DNA from: DASSHA01 sp035693145
GTDB taxonomy: Bacteria > Chloroflexota > Limnocylindria > Limnocylindrales > CSP1-4
DNA length: 64,000 nucleotides
Assembly (NCBI GenBank): GCA_035693145.1
Contig: DASSHA010000069.1
Coordinates: forward strand, 19,487-83,486
Direction of reading: 5' to 3'
Below, in pieces: positions 1 to 8,773 of the stretch. Made by a program: the position numbers and the translations under genes. Positions within the stretch are counted from its first letter, which is position 1; each line of letters starts with the position of its first letter. The notes under the pieces are model-generated. The model searched no databases. It saw only the letters and a list, made by a program, of their open reading frames with translations, and had not been told where the DNA came from.

Positions 1-660
1 GGCCTCCGCCGGCAGGCGGCCGAGCTCGCCGCCTCCGAGGAGCGCGCCCACCTGGCCCGCGAGCTTCACGATTCGGTCACCCAGGCGCTGTTCAGCATGA
101 CCCTCATCACCCGGACGATCGAGCTGCTCATCGGCCGCGACCCCGACGCAGCGCGTGAGAAGCTCGCTGCCCTGCGCGATCTCCAGCGCGACGCTCTGGC
201 GGAGATGCGGTCGCTCATCTTCGAGCTCCGACCCGGCTCCCTCGAGCAGGACGGCCTCGTCCACGCGCTGCGCACGCATTCCGCCGCGGTCGAGGGCCGG
301 ATCGGGCTGCCGATCCAGCTCGACGCCGAGCCCCTCGAGCGACTTCCGATCGAGATCGAGGACGTCGTCTACCGCATCGCCCAGGAGGGCCTCCACAACA
401 TCGTCAAGCACGCCAGCGCCCGCCAGGTCCGGATCGCGCTCCGGCGCGTCGAAGACCGGGTCCGGCTGTCCATCGAGGACGATGGCAAGGGGTTCGACCC
501 CGCGGCGATCCCGCCCGGACACCTGGGCGTCGCCGGGATGCGCGCCCGCGCCGAACGGATCGGCGGCCGCCTGACCGTGCGCTCCTCGATCGGCAGTGGC
601 ACCCGGATCGAGCTCGACGCGCCGGCGTGCGAACGGCCGAATGACGTAGTCCGGTCCTGA
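1..660 (+). CDS. NarL/DegS-type sensor histidine kinase, 3' part (5' end outside window)
   Basis: The frame is open from base 1, so only the C-terminal 219 residues are present. It begins in the dimerisation helices of a HisKA_3 kinase: the phospho-accepting histidine lies in ARELHDSVTQ at about residue 23 of the fragment. It then runs through an N-box (EGLHNIVKHA) and a G-box (DDGKGFDP) of a HATPase_c domain. Kinases of this family autophosphorylate and pass phosphate to LuxR-type response regulators. The receiver and the LuxR regulator directly downstream on the same strand are the natural partners. The sensor part is not visible, so the signal is unknown. Confidence 0.93.
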   Translation, partial: GLRRQAAELAASEERAHLARELHDSVTQALFSMTLITRTIELLIGRDPDAAREKLAALRDLQRDALAEMRSLIFELRPGSLEQDGLVHALRTHSAAVEGRIGLPIQLDAEPLERLPIEIEDVVYRIAQEGLHNIVKHASARQVRIALRRVEDRVRLSIEDDGKGFDPAAIPPGHLGVAGMRARAERIGGRLTVRSSIGSGTRIELDAPACERPNDVVRS

Positions 661-706
661 CATCTGACCATGGCCGTGCCGGCCGGCGGCGCTCACGCTG
701 ATCGGC

Positions 707-1153
707 GTGAGCCGTGCCGACGATGACGCCCGTCGCCTGCGCGTCGTGGTGGTCGACGCAGACCGCCGCGTGCGGGACAGCCTGTCGGGTCTGCTCGAGC
801 TCGGTGACGAGCTCGAGGTCGTGGGTCAGGCCGGTCAGCCCGGTGCGGCGCTCGATCTGTGCGCGGAGCGCGACCCGGACGTCGTGATCGTCGACCCGCG
901 GCTGCCCGACGTCGACGCCGGTGCGGCACTCGTGATGGAGGTCAGAGCGCGATTTCCCGGAACGGTCGTCCTCGTCCTGTCGTGGCCGGGAAGCGCGACC
1001 GATGGCGACGCGCGCGCGATGGGCGCCGACGGCGTCCTCTCGAAGTCGGCCGCACCGCACGAGCTCGCCGAGCAGGTCGTCGCGCTCGTCCGTGTCGCCC
1101 GACCGGGGCGCGCCAGAGGCGGCCGGCCGGGAGCCGGCGGAACCCGATGCTAG
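707..1153 (+). CDS. Stand-alone response-regulator receiver domain protein
   Basis: This 148-residue protein is almost entirely a CheY-like receiver. The phosphorylation aspartate is in VVIVDPRLPD, the conserved lysine in LSKSA, and the serine switch in VLSWPG. The acidic pocket reads VDAD where most receivers have two adjacent acids, so one Mg-binding acid may be displaced. There is no HTH output domain. It lies 46 bases after the kinase and overlaps the next LuxR regulator, so it may be a phosphate sink or connector for the same kinase. The GTG start at 707 is the first good start after the kinase stop. Confidence 0.8.
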   Translation: MSRADDDARRLRVVVVDADRRVRDSLSGLLELGDELEVVGQAGQPGAALDLCAERDPDVVIVDPRLPDVDAGAALVMEVRARFPGTVVLVLSWPGSATDGDARAMGADGVLSKSAAPHELAEQVVALVRVARPGRARGGRPGAGGTRC

Positions 1154-1899
1154 ACTCGCGCGGAGAAGGCGGCACCGTACAGGCCGGATCGGCCGCCCGT
1201 CGCGCGCCGGAGGGAACCACCATTTCGGATCCGCAGGTGGACGACGCCGCGAAGATCCGCGTCCTCATCGTCGACGACCATGCCGTCGTCCGGATGGGGC
1301 TACGCGCCTTCTTCGACATGCTCGACGACATCGAGGTCGTCGGCGAGGCCTCCGACGGTTCGGAGGGCGTCGCCGTCGCGCGTCGCCTTCGGCCGGACGT
1401 CGTCCTCATGGACCTGCTCATGCCGAACATGGACGGAATCACGGCGATCGCCCGGATCAAGGAAGAGCGTCCCGAGACCGAGATCGTCACGATGACCTCC
1501 TTCATCGAAGAGGAGAAGGTCACCGCGGCGCTCGAGGCCGGGGCGTCCGGATACGTCCTGAAGGACGCCGAGGCCGACGAGGTTGCCGAGGCCGTCCGCG
1601 CCGCCTTTCACGGCGAGATGCACCTGGACCCGCAGGTCGCGCGCCTCCTCGCACAACGGCTGCGCACGAAGAAGACCGAGCCGGATCTGGCCGAGCCGCT
1701 GACGGATCGCGAGAAGGAGGTCCTCGGCCTCCTGGGCCGCGGCCTGTCGAACAAGGAGATCGGCACCGAGCTGTTCATCACCGAACGGACGGCCCGAACC
1801 TACGTATCGAACATCCTCGGCAAGCTCGGCCTCCAGAGCCGAACGCAGGCCGCCCTGTGGGCCGTCGAGCACAAGCTCGCGGAGTCCCCGAGGGCCTGA
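1147..1899 (+). CDS. NarL/LuxR-family DNA-binding response regulator
   Basis: This 250-residue protein has a receiver (RVLIVDDHAVVR; phospho-Asp in VVLMDLLMPNMDG; Lys in YVLKDA), followed by a LuxR-type HTH (LTDREKEVLGLLGRGLSNKE). It is the probable output regulator of the kinase at the start of the window. The ATG at 1147 overlaps the previous stop by seven bases and is used here. A GGAGG at 1209-1213 sits eight bases before an in-frame ATT at 1222 and upstream of a GTG at 1237. The protein may therefore begin about 25-30 residues later, just before the receiver. Domain identity is firm; the start is not. Confidence 0.93.
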   Translation: MLDSRGEGGTVQAGSAARRAPEGTTISDPQVDDAAKIRVLIVDDHAVVRMGLRAFFDMLDDIEVVGEASDGSEGVAVARRLRPDVVLMDLLMPNMDGITAIARIKEERPETEIVTMTSFIEEEKVTAALEAGASGYVLKDAEADEVAEAVRAAFHGEMHLDPQVARLLAQRLRTKKTEPDLAEPLTDREKEVLGLLGRGLSNKEIGTELFITERTARTYVSNILGKLGLQSRTQAALWAVEHKLAESPRA

Positions 1900-2234
1900 C
1901 CGCCGGGGGTCGCGCGGGCGCGGCGGATGGTCGTTGCCGTCCCGACGCCTCGTTGCGTGGTGGGCGGGCGCGTTGCATCCCAGGGAATCGTTCCGACGAC
2001 CTCGCGTCTCGCCGTTGCCTGCCGAGGTACGGGCCGACATCGGCGACCGGCTCGCGGTGCCGCATCGGTGCATCGCAGGCCATGTTCCGACCGCTTCCTG
2101 CCTGATTCGAAGCCCGGCAGGCAACGTCCACTGACCGACGGGGCCGCCACTCCCGTTGCATCCGCGGCACCGCGCGATGCGGAGACGCGGCCGCCAACGG
2201 CTCGCGGAGCTCGGCTGGTCATCGCACGCTCCGT
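1900..2234. other. 335-bp spacer without a convincing gene
   Basis: I see no frame with credible codon use or ribosome site here. The spacer contains at least five copies of the word CGTTGC, and its texture differs from the flanking genes. The 10118-10428 spacer has the same word repeated. It presumably carries the promoter of the serine hydrolase gene that follows. Confidence 0.5.
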
Positions 2235-3587
2235 ATGATCCGCGGCATGCCGAGCGGCGGGAGGCGGAACGGACCCGGGCTCGTGCGCGCCGTCGCCTCA
2301 ACGGCGCTCCTCGTCGTCGCCGGCTGTGGCTACGTCGTGCCGCGTGAACCTGCAGTCGCTCCTGCAGTCGCTCCGACGGAGGCGCCGGTCGCCGTCGCGA
2401 CCGACGGCCGCGGCGAGCGGCCGACCCGTCCGCCAGGGCCGACGCCCAGTCCTTCGACGGCCGGCCCGCCGCCGGTCGCGACCGGCCGACTACCCGAGAT
2501 CCCGTCGGTCGCGCTGCAGGCCGCGATCGTCCGCTTTCTAGGCTCGACGAGCACGCCCGGGATCTCCGCGACGATCCGCTGGCCCGATGGCCGGACGTGG
2601 ACCGGTACGGCGGGCTATTCGAACGTCGGCCTGCGGACGCCGGTGACGGCGGACACGGCCTTCGCGGTTGCGAGCATGAGCAAGACGTTCACGGCGGCAC
2701 TGATCCTCGAGCTCGTCGACCAGGGCCTGCTCGGGCTCGACGATCCGGCCGCCCGCTACCTGCCGAGCCACCTGCTGCCCGCCGGCAGCGTCGATCCCCG
2801 GATCACGATCAGGATGCTGCTCGATCACACCTCCGGCCTGTTCGACGTGTTCCTCAACCCGAAGATCGACCCGGCGCTCCAGTCGAAGCCCGCCGCCCGC
2901 TGGACCGCGGCGCGTGCGCTGAGCTATGGGGGCAAGGCGTACTTCGCCCCCGGAGTGGGCTGGCACTACTCGAACACGAACTACCTGCTCCTGGGGCTCA
3001 TCGCCGAGCGCGTGACGGGCCGCGACCTCGGCAGCGAGCTCGAACACCGCTTCCTGGGTCCGCTCGGGCTCGATCGAACCTGGGTCCAGGCGTCCGGGCA
3101 GCCGCGCGCGACCGTCGCCCACGGCTACGACGTCGGAGGCCCGAGAGCCGCCCGGACCGTCCGCGACCTTGCCGACGGCACCGGTGTCGCGCCGTTCACA
3201 TCGGTCATCACGGCCCTCGGCGCCGCCGGCGCCGTCGCCTCGACGTCCGTCGACCTCGCGACCTGGGCCGCGGATCTGTACGGCGGGAAGGTCGTCTCAC
3301 CGGCGATGCTCGCGGCGATGACCGACGACCAGCAGCGAACGCGGGACTACATTCCCGGCGTGCTGTACGGGCTGGGGGTCCAGGTCTTCCAGGTGGGTCC
3401 GTGGACGACCCTCGGCCACAGCGGCCGGCTGCTCGGCTTCCGCGGCCAGATGCGGTTTGTCCCGGCGACCGGGGTCTCGATCGCGGTCCTGACGAACCAG
3501 AGCCGGGCGGACGTCGCGCCGCTCGTCTCGGCGCTCCTGCGGATCGTCCTTCCACCGGCCGGCGGTCCCCAGGCGGGTCGCCGATGA
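2235..3587 (+). CDS. Beta-lactamase-family serine hydrolase, lipoprotein
   Basis: This 450-residue protein has a signal peptide ending in a lipobox (LVVAGC, Cys about 31). A Pro/Ala/Thr-rich linker follows, then a class C beta-lactamase/DD-peptidase-like domain. The catalytic motifs are present: SMSK at about 147-150 (nucleophile Ser and general-base Lys), Y-S-N at about 245-247, and HSG near residue 395. Such proteins act outside the membrane as esterases, D-aminopeptidases or carboxypeptidases; the substrate cannot be told from sequence. An ATG four codons later is also possible. The stop overlaps the GNAT gene by four bases, implying coupled translation. Confidence 0.9.
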   Translation: MIRGMPSGGRRNGPGLVRAVASTALLVVAGCGYVVPREPAVAPAVAPTEAPVAVATDGRGERPTRPPGPTPSPSTAGPPPVATGRLPEIPSVALQAAIVRFLGSTSTPGISATIRWPDGRTWTGTAGYSNVGLRTPVTADTAFAVASMSKTFTAALILELVDQGLLGLDDPAARYLPSHLLPAGSVDPRITIRMLLDHTSGLFDVFLNPKIDPALQSKPAARWTAARALSYGGKAYFAPGVGWHYSNTNYLLLGLIAERVTGRDLGSELEHRFLGPLGLDRTWVQASGQPRATVAHGYDVGGPRAARTVRDLADGTGVAPFTSVITALGAAGAVASTSVDLATWAADLYGGKVVSPAMLAAMTDDQQRTRDYIPGVLYGLGVQVFQVGPWTTLGHSGRLLGFRGQMRFVPATGVSIAVLTNQSRADVAPLVSALLRIVLPPAGGPQAGRR

Positions 3588-4246
3588 GCGACGGGAAGGC
3601 GGCGCGCGACCCGCGCGTCGACCCGATCGACGTTCGCCCGGCGCTGCTCGACCTCGCGCCGCTCGACGTGCGGCCCGTCGTCCTCGAGGGTTCGATCGTC
3701 CGGCTGGAACCCCTTCGCGAGACCCACCTCGACGGGCTCGCCGACGCCGGTCTCGACGAGGCCGTCTGGCGCTGGGTCACCGTCGATGTTCGAACCCGGG
3801 AGGCGCTCGCCGGATGGATCCGCGAGGCGTTGAGCGAGGAGGCCGCCGGGACGAGCCTGCCGTTCGCGACGGTCGAACGCTCGACTGGTCGCCCGATCGG
3901 TAGCACCCGCTTCCTCAACATCGACCGCCGAAACCGCCACGTCGAGATCGGCTGGACGTGGGTCGCGCCGGCGTGGCAGCGGACGGGCGTGAACCGCGAG
4001 GCGAAGCTGCTCATGCTCCGCCATGCGTTCGAGACGCTCGGCTGCCTGCGCGTCGAGTTCAAGACCGATTCCCTCAACGACGCGTCGCGCGCCGCGCTCC
4101 TCGGGATCGGGGCGACGTTCGAGGGGATCTTCCGGAACCACGTGATCAGTCAGGGCGGTCGGATCCGCCACTCTGCCTGGTACAGCGTCACCGACACGGA
4201 CTGGCCGACGGTCCGCGAGCGGCTCGAGGCGAGCCTGCGGCGGTAG
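3584..4246 (+). CDS. GNAT family N-acetyltransferase (RimJ/RimL-like)
   Basis: The 220-residue product matches the RimJ/RimL-type GNAT layout. IVRLEPLRETHLDGL opens the fold, IGSTRFLNIDRRNRHVEIGW forms the central strands, and VAPAWQRTGVNREAKLLML carries the acetyl-CoA-binding Q-R-T-G loop. It probably acetylates a protein N-terminus or a small amine in the cytoplasm; the substrate is unknown. The ATG at 3584 sits in an ATGA overlap with the serine hydrolase stop, so the two are very likely co-translated. Confidence 0.9.
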   Translation: MSDGKAARDPRVDPIDVRPALLDLAPLDVRPVVLEGSIVRLEPLRETHLDGLADAGLDEAVWRWVTVDVRTREALAGWIREALSEEAAGTSLPFATVERSTGRPIGSTRFLNIDRRNRHVEIGWTWVAPAWQRTGVNREAKLLMLRHAFETLGCLRVEFKTDSLNDASRAALLGIGATFEGIFRNHVISQGGRIRHSAWYSVTDTDWPTVRERLEASLRR

Positions 4247-4278
4247 CGTCGGCGGCTCGGTCACGCTCGGACCGAACG

Positions 4279-5577
4279 TCAGGCGGCGGCGGCTCCGGTG
4301 CCGCGCCGCCGGCGCGATCGGCCGCCGCGCGATGCCGTCGCGGGCGTCGAGGCCGCTGGCGCGCGCCGGGGTGCCCCACCACCGGTTCGTCCCCCCGGGA
4401 CGCGGACGGGCCGCGGCTCGGCGTTCCGGTCCGGGATGAACCCGTCCTCGACGGCCCACGGGATCGCGACCTTGAGCATCCGCTGGACGCCGCGGAGGAG
4501 GTCCGTCTCGTCGATGCAGACCAGGCTGATCGCGTCGCCGTCGAGGCCGGCACGAGCGGTTCGGCCGATCCGGTGGATGTAATCCTGCGGGTCGAACGGA
4601 AGCTCGAAGTTCACGACGTGCGGGAGGTCCTCGATGTCGAGGCCGCGAGCGGCGACGTCGGTTGCGACGAGCACCCGAACCGTGCCGGATTTGAACATCT
4701 CGAGCGCCCGCGAGCGATCGGCCTGTGAGCGGTCGCCGTGGATCGCGGTCGCTTCGATGCCCCGACGATCGAGCCACGACGCGAGCCTCGCGGCGGCGAG
4801 CTTCGTCCGGGTGAAGACGAGCACCTGACGGAGGTCATCCTTGCGGATGAGGTGGGCGAGCAGCTCCTCCTTGCGATCGCGGTCGACCGGATAGACGAGC
4901 TGGCGGACGCGGTCCGCCGTGGCGTTCTTCGGCGCGACGGCGATCCGCTCCGGGTCGCGCAGGATCTGTCCGGCGAGGCCGCGGACGTCGTCGGAGAACG
5001 TGGCCGAGAACATCAGGTTCTGGCGCTTCGCGGGGAGCGCGTCGAGAATCCGTCGGATGTCCGGCATGAACCCCATGTCCAGCATCCGATCGGCCTCGTC
5101 GAGCACGAGGACCTCGACCTGCGAGAGGTTCACGGTTCGGCTGCCGAGGTGATCGAGGAGCCGGCCGGGGGTCGCGACGAGGATCTCGACCCCGCCGAGG
5201 AGTGCCTTGGCCTGCGGCTCGATCGGCACGCCGCCATAGGCGACGGTCGAGCGGAGCGGCAGGTGTCGCGCATATCCCGCGACCGAGTCGGCCACCTGGA
5301 CGGCGAGCTCCCGAGTCGGCGTGACGACGAGCGCCCGGACGGGGTGGCGCGCGGGCGAGAAGCTGGTGTTCGCCTGCGCCTTCAGGCGCTGGAGAATCGG
5401 GAGGACGAAGGCGGCGGTCTTGCCCGTACCGGTCTGGGCAGTGGCGAGGACGTCGCGGCCGGCGAGGACGACGGGGATCGCGGCTGACTGGATGGGGGTC
5501 GGCTCGCTGTAGCCCTCGTCCGCGACCGCCTGGAGGATCTCGGCGGCGAGGCCGAGCTGTTCGAACGTGCTGGTCAA
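4279..5577 (-). CDS. DEAD-box ATP-dependent RNA helicase (RhlE-like)
   Basis: This 432-residue protein has all helicase motifs in order: Q motif PTPIQ (27-30), motif I AQTGTGKT (about 48-54), PTREL, TPGR, DEAD (160-163), SAT (191-193) and HRIGRTAR (335-342). The last 45 residues form a basic Gly/Arg/Pro-rich tail, typical of RNA-binding extensions in RhlE/CsdA relatives. It probably remodels structured mRNA or pre-ribosomal RNA. It is convergent with the GNAT gene, with a 32-base gap. Confidence 0.96.
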   Translation of the reverse strand: MTSTFEQLGLAAEILQAVADEGYSEPTPIQSAAIPVVLAGRDVLATAQTGTGKTAAFVLPILQRLKAQANTSFSPARHPVRALVVTPTRELAVQVADSVAGYARHLPLRSTVAYGGVPIEPQAKALLGGVEILVATPGRLLDHLGSRTVNLSQVEVLVLDEADRMLDMGFMPDIRRILDALPAKRQNLMFSATFSDDVRGLAGQILRDPERIAVAPKNATADRVRQLVYPVDRDRKEELLAHLIRKDDLRQVLVFTRTKLAAARLASWLDRRGIEATAIHGDRSQADRSRALEMFKSGTVRVLVATDVAARGLDIEDLPHVVNFELPFDPQDYIHRIGRTARAGLDGDAISLVCIDETDLLRGVQRMLKVAIPWAVEDGFIPDRNAEPRPVRVPGGRTGGGAPRRAPAASTPATASRGGRSRRRRGTGAAAA

Positions 5578-6134
5578 ACTCTCTTCTTTTCTCTGGCACC
5601 CGGCAGTTCACACCGTGCCCGGGTGAGCATCACGGAGACCGGTTCGACGCATCCCGACGTCGCGACGCGTGGCGGCTGCTTCGCGGGCTCAACGTCCGCG
5701 GCGCCGATCGGACCACCGATCCGACATCGAGGATACTCCGCGCCACCGTCGCCGTCATGCCCCAGCCGAGCCACGACGCAGCACGTCGACGAGCGGGCCT
5801 GCGAGCGGCCTGCCGGAGCTGCCATACTCGGTCTCGACTCACGACACCGCAGACCAGGCTCGACAACAGAAGATCGCCGCCCCCAGGCATCTCCGTCGAC
5901 CGCCCTGTCGCGCTCGGGATGGCTCGCCCGGTGCTCACCACCGGCCGATCCAAGCGCGACCCTCTCGCGCCCATCGCCGGGGGCGCGCGCGCTCGCCGCG
6001 CCCGCCCCGTCGACCGTCACCGCGTTCGTGCCTGCTCGCGTGCCCGTTTCCGCGCTCGACGACCTGCCTTGGGCGACCGGTCCCATCGTCGCCGTGCCCC
6101 CAGCACGGTGCTCCGGAAGGGAGGAGGCACGCCA
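5578..6134. other. 557-bp divergent spacer
   Basis: This region separates the helicase (minus) from the secreted caspase-like gene (plus). An open frame runs through it in the phase of the downstream gene, but its predicted residues are Arg/Pro/Ser-rich and unlike the neighbouring coding sequence. I treat it as non-coding. The 3' end holds a strong ribosome site, AGGGAGGAGG at about 6119-6128, that fixes the TTG start at 6135. I recognise no riboswitch or small RNA. Confidence 0.5.
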
Positions 6135-7004
6135 TTGCGGCTGTTCCACCAAGGTGCCCAGGAGGCGCCTGATCGAACCGGGCGACGCAACGCCGGACGC
6201 AACGCCGGACGCAACGCCAGGCGCACCCTCGCGTTGCTCGCCTCGTCGCTGGCGCTCGTCGGGATGCTCGCCGTCCCATCGACCGCAAGCGCGGCGACAC
6301 ATCGCGTCGTCATCGTCGTCGGCCCCGTCGGATCGTCGACGGCGAACTACATCTACAACGCGCGGATCTACGCGCGCTACGCGCGCTCGCTGGGCGCGTC
6401 CGTGACGGAGATCTACAGCCCGAACGCGACGTGGGCCCGCGTGAAGTCGGCGCTCCAGGGCGCGAACATGCTCATCTACCTGGGCCACGGGAACGGCTGG
6501 CCGAGCGCGTACTACCCGTTCAACCCCTACACGAAGGACGGCCTCGGGCTCAACCGCACGTCCGGCGCCGGCAACTCGAACGTGAAGTATTACGGCGAGT
6601 ACTACCTTCGGACGGGCGTGCGGATGGCGGCGAACGCCGTCGTGCTGTTCAACCGGCTGTGCTACGCGTCGGGCAACAACGAGTGGGGCGCCGGATATCC
6701 GTCCCGGACCACCGCGCGCGCCCGCGTCGGCAACTTCGGCTACGGCTTCCTGCACGCCGGTGCACGGGCGGTCTTCGCCAACGCGATCAGCTCGCTGAAG
6801 CCGATCATCCACGACCTGTTCCGGACGAACCGGACGATGGCGCAGATCTTCCGCGCCGATCCCGCGTACGTCGGAACGTACCGCTACACGTTCCAGTCGG
6901 GCCGGACGTCGTGGGCGACGGCGATCCTCGATCCGACCGCCCGGAACCACTACTACCACTCGGTCATCGGTTCGCTCGGGATGACTGCGGCGACCTGGCG
7001 CTGA
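6135..7004 (+). CDS. Secreted protein with predicted clan CD (caspase-like) peptidase fold
   Basis: The 289-residue protein starts at TTG 6135, eight bases after GGGAGGAGG. It has a basic N-region containing a tandem N-A-G-R repeat (12-bp DNA repeat at 6184-6219), then a signal peptide ending near AASA. The mature part alternates hydrophobic strands and helices. His118 sits in YLGHGNGWPS at a strand end, and Cys176 in LCYASGNNE at the next strand end. That His-Gly/Cys arrangement is what clan CD peptidases (caspases, gingipains, CHAT) show. No named family is recognised and activity is inferred. A longer paralogue lies at 10429-12225, and a hairpin terminator follows this gene. Confidence 0.8.
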   Translation: MRLFHQGAQEAPDRTGRRNAGRNAGRNARRTLALLASSLALVGMLAVPSTASAATHRVVIVVGPVGSSTANYIYNARIYARYARSLGASVTEIYSPNATWARVKSALQGANMLIYLGHGNGWPSAYYPFNPYTKDGLGLNRTSGAGNSNVKYYGEYYLRTGVRMAANAVVLFNRLCYASGNNEWGAGYPSRTTARARVGNFGYGFLHAGARAVFANAISSLKPIIHDLFRTNRTMAQIFRADPAYVGTYRYTFQSGRTSWATAILDPTARNHYYHSVIGSLGMTAATWR

Positions 7005-7026
7005 TCGTTCGGGCCAGGCATCGAGC

Positions 7027-7060
7027 GGCCCCGCCTCGAACGAGGCGGGGCCGTCTTCGT
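7027..7060 (+). terminator. Rho-independent terminator
   Basis: Perfect 11-bp arms GGCCCCGCCTC (7027-7037) and GAGGCGGGGCC (7042-7052) enclose GAAC, followed by GTCTTCGTTT. It lies 22 bases after the caspase-like gene. On the other strand it can also serve the small membrane-protein gene at 7080-7199. Confidence 0.85.
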
Positions 7061-7079
7061 TTCGCTTGACGTCGCGGGT

Positions 7080-7199
7080 TCAGACGAACGCGGCGTGGGC
7101 GACGACCCCGAGCGCCGTCAGGATCAGCACGAGCACCAGCAGCACCGTCGGGAAGGCGCCGACTGTCTCGGCGCGGTAGGTGGTGACGTGGGCGGACAT
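7080..7199 (-). CDS. 39-residue single-pass membrane protein
   Basis: An ATG at 7199 follows a strong ribosome site (GAGGAGG, about six bases upstream on the minus strand). It opens a 39-residue frame ending at TGA 7080. The product has a short polar head (MSAHVTTYRAETVGAF) and then one long hydrophobic segment (VLLVLVLILTALGVVAHAAF) that should span the membrane. No family is recognised. Possible roles include modulating a membrane partner or a stress-induced small protein. The ribosome site plus clean hydrophobic profile make it credible despite its size. Confidence 0.65.
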   Translation of the reverse strand: MSAHVTTYRAETVGAFPTVLLVLVLILTALGVVAHAAFV

Positions 7200-7375
7200 C
7201 GAGCGCCTCCTCTCAGGACCCTTCGTCTGCGGCGGGATCGTCCCGCCGTTCGATGCCCGAATCGTCGCTCGGAGGATGGTCCGCGACCGCCGACGAGCGT
7301 GCCCAACCGTCGCGTCGCTTCGTCGCCGCCGTCACTCGACGGATGACGTAGTCGCGGCCTCGTCGCCGCGCCGCC

Positions 7376-8146
7376 TCAGGGACGCCGCAGCGAGACGGAG
7401 TCGCCGGGAGCGGTCGAGGCGATCGAGGTGTCGGGGACCGCGGCGGCCGCTCGCTCGGCGAACTCGAGCGCCGGGCCGGTCAGCCGGTGCGGTCGGATGC
7501 GCCCGAGGCCGCGTGGCCAGAAGGTTCCCCAGTGGATCGGCACAGCGACGCGCGGCCGAAGCCTCCGGACCGCCTCCGCGGCGCGTTCGGGATCGAGGTG
7601 GCCGGGCCCGAGCGTGGGCCCCCAGCCCCACACCGGGACGAGGGCGACGTCGAGCTCGCCCAGGGTCTCCATTCCCGTGAACAGGTCGGTATCGCCCGCG
7701 AAGTAGAGGCGCCGGTGCGGGGATTCGACGATGAACCCGAGGGCCTGAGCGGTCGGCCCGAACGGCGGCCGGAACCCTGAATGGGCCGCCTCGGTCGCGC
7801 GGATCGTCAGCTCGCCGGCCTCGGTCGTCTCGCCGGGTGCGAGCTCGACGACGTCGTGGAACCCATATCGCTCGAGAAGCTGACGCGCCCCGCGCGGCAC
7901 GACGAGTCGCGGTCGCGGCCGGAGCAGTCGCAGCGAGCCGAGGTCGAGGTGATCGCGGTGAAGATGCGAGAGCAGGACGACGTCCGTGCCCGCGTAGTCC
8001 GGCGGCCCGAGCGGCGGGCCCTGGCGGAGGAGCGGTCCGACCCGTTCGCGCAGGACGGGGTCTGTGAGCAGCCGAACCCCACTGAGGTCCAGCCGCAGCG
8101 TCGCATGGCCGAGATACGCCAGGCGGGGCTCGTGCGTGCCGGCCAT
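7376..8146 (-). CDS. MBL-fold metal-dependent hydrolase (UlaG/RomA-like)
   Basis: The 256-residue protein begins at ATG 8146 (MAGTHEPRLAYLGHATLRLD). It carries the metallo-beta-lactamase signature SHLHRDHLD (His61, His63, Asp65, His66), then AAHSG, FAGDTD and PIHWGTFWPRG, the remaining metal ligands. The L-G-H-A-T-x-x-x beginning and overall order match the UlaG/RomA branch, which hydrolyses lactone or phosphoester substrates; the actual substrate is unknown. There is no signal peptide, so it is cytoplasmic. Longer upstream open frame exists but lacks coding character. Confidence 0.92.
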   Translation of the reverse strand: MAGTHEPRLAYLGHATLRLDLSGVRLLTDPVLRERVGPLLRQGPPLGPPDYAGTDVVLLSHLHRDHLDLGSLRLLRPRPRLVVPRGARQLLERYGFHDVVELAPGETTEAGELTIRATEAAHSGFRPPFGPTAQALGFIVESPHRRLYFAGDTDLFTGMETLGELDVALVPVWGWGPTLGPGHLDPERAAEAVRRLRPRVAVPIHWGTFWPRGLGRIRPHRLTGPALEFAERAAAAVPDTSIASTAPGDSVSLRRP

Positions 8147-8377
8147 CGGCCGATTGTCGCCCGAGCGCGGTCGAGGCGTCGCCCTCGGGCTGACACGGCC
8201 CTGCAACGGCCCGCGTATCCGCGACCGGTCGTCCGCCAGCGCGCCCGGCACACGCTGGCATCGTGTCCGCCCTCCGCCTCGCGCGCGATCCGCAGGAACG
8301 GCTGCGTGAAGGTCGTCCTGAAGCCATCTGCCGCGGCGGCGTGACCGGAGCGGAGAGCAGATCGGAGGACGAGAGGG

Positions 8378-8764
8378 ATGCCTGAACGAGACGACGACCT
8401 TCCGAGCACCCTGGAACGTTCGCCGAGGAAGGCGCGGGAGACCTGGAAGAAGACGCACGACAGCGCGGTCGAGACATACGGCGATGGCGAGCGGGCGCAC
8501 CGGACGGCGTTCTCGGCACTGAAGCACAGCTTCGAGAAGGTCGGCGATCACTGGGAGCCCAAGGCGCACAAGGGGCCATCAGACCCGCGTGCGGCCGAGG
8601 GCGGGGCCGCCGCGCGCGCCGGGAAGGGCGAGACGTTCGGCGGGCTCGACTACAACGGGCACACCCGGGACGAGCTCGAGCAGCGGGCCCGCGCGCTCGG
8701 CGTGAAGGGTGCGTCGGGGATGCGAAAGCGTGACCTCGCCGAGGCGATCGCGCGGAAGCAGTAG
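8378..8764 (+). CDS. ChaB-domain protein fused to a Rho N-terminal-like domain
   Basis: Residues 1-65 (LPSTLERSPRKARETWKKTH, then a helical YGDGERAHRTAFSALKHSF segment) match the ChaB family, small proteins named for a regulator of cation transport. Residues about 90-128 (TRDELEQRARALGVKGASGM then RKRDLAEAIARKQ) match the Rho_N/SAP-like helix-extended-loop-helix that binds nucleic acid. The two together suggest a nucleic-acid-associated stress protein rather than a transporter regulator. It precedes DoxX by nine bases, so both are probably one transcript. A second, shorter ChaB gene lies beside rpoD. Confidence 0.85.
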   Translation: MPERDDDLPSTLERSPRKARETWKKTHDSAVETYGDGERAHRTAFSALKHSFEKVGDHWEPKAHKGPSDPRAAEGGAAARAGKGETFGGLDYNGHTRDELEQRARALGVKGASGMRKRDLAEAIARKQ

Positions 8765-8773
8765 GAGGCTCGA

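Noticed and set aside
7231..7247. GGCGGGA-TCG-TCCCGCC hairpin as a terminator of the MBL gene
   Set aside because: No T-run follows on the minus strand; it may be a leader element of the 39-residue gene instead.
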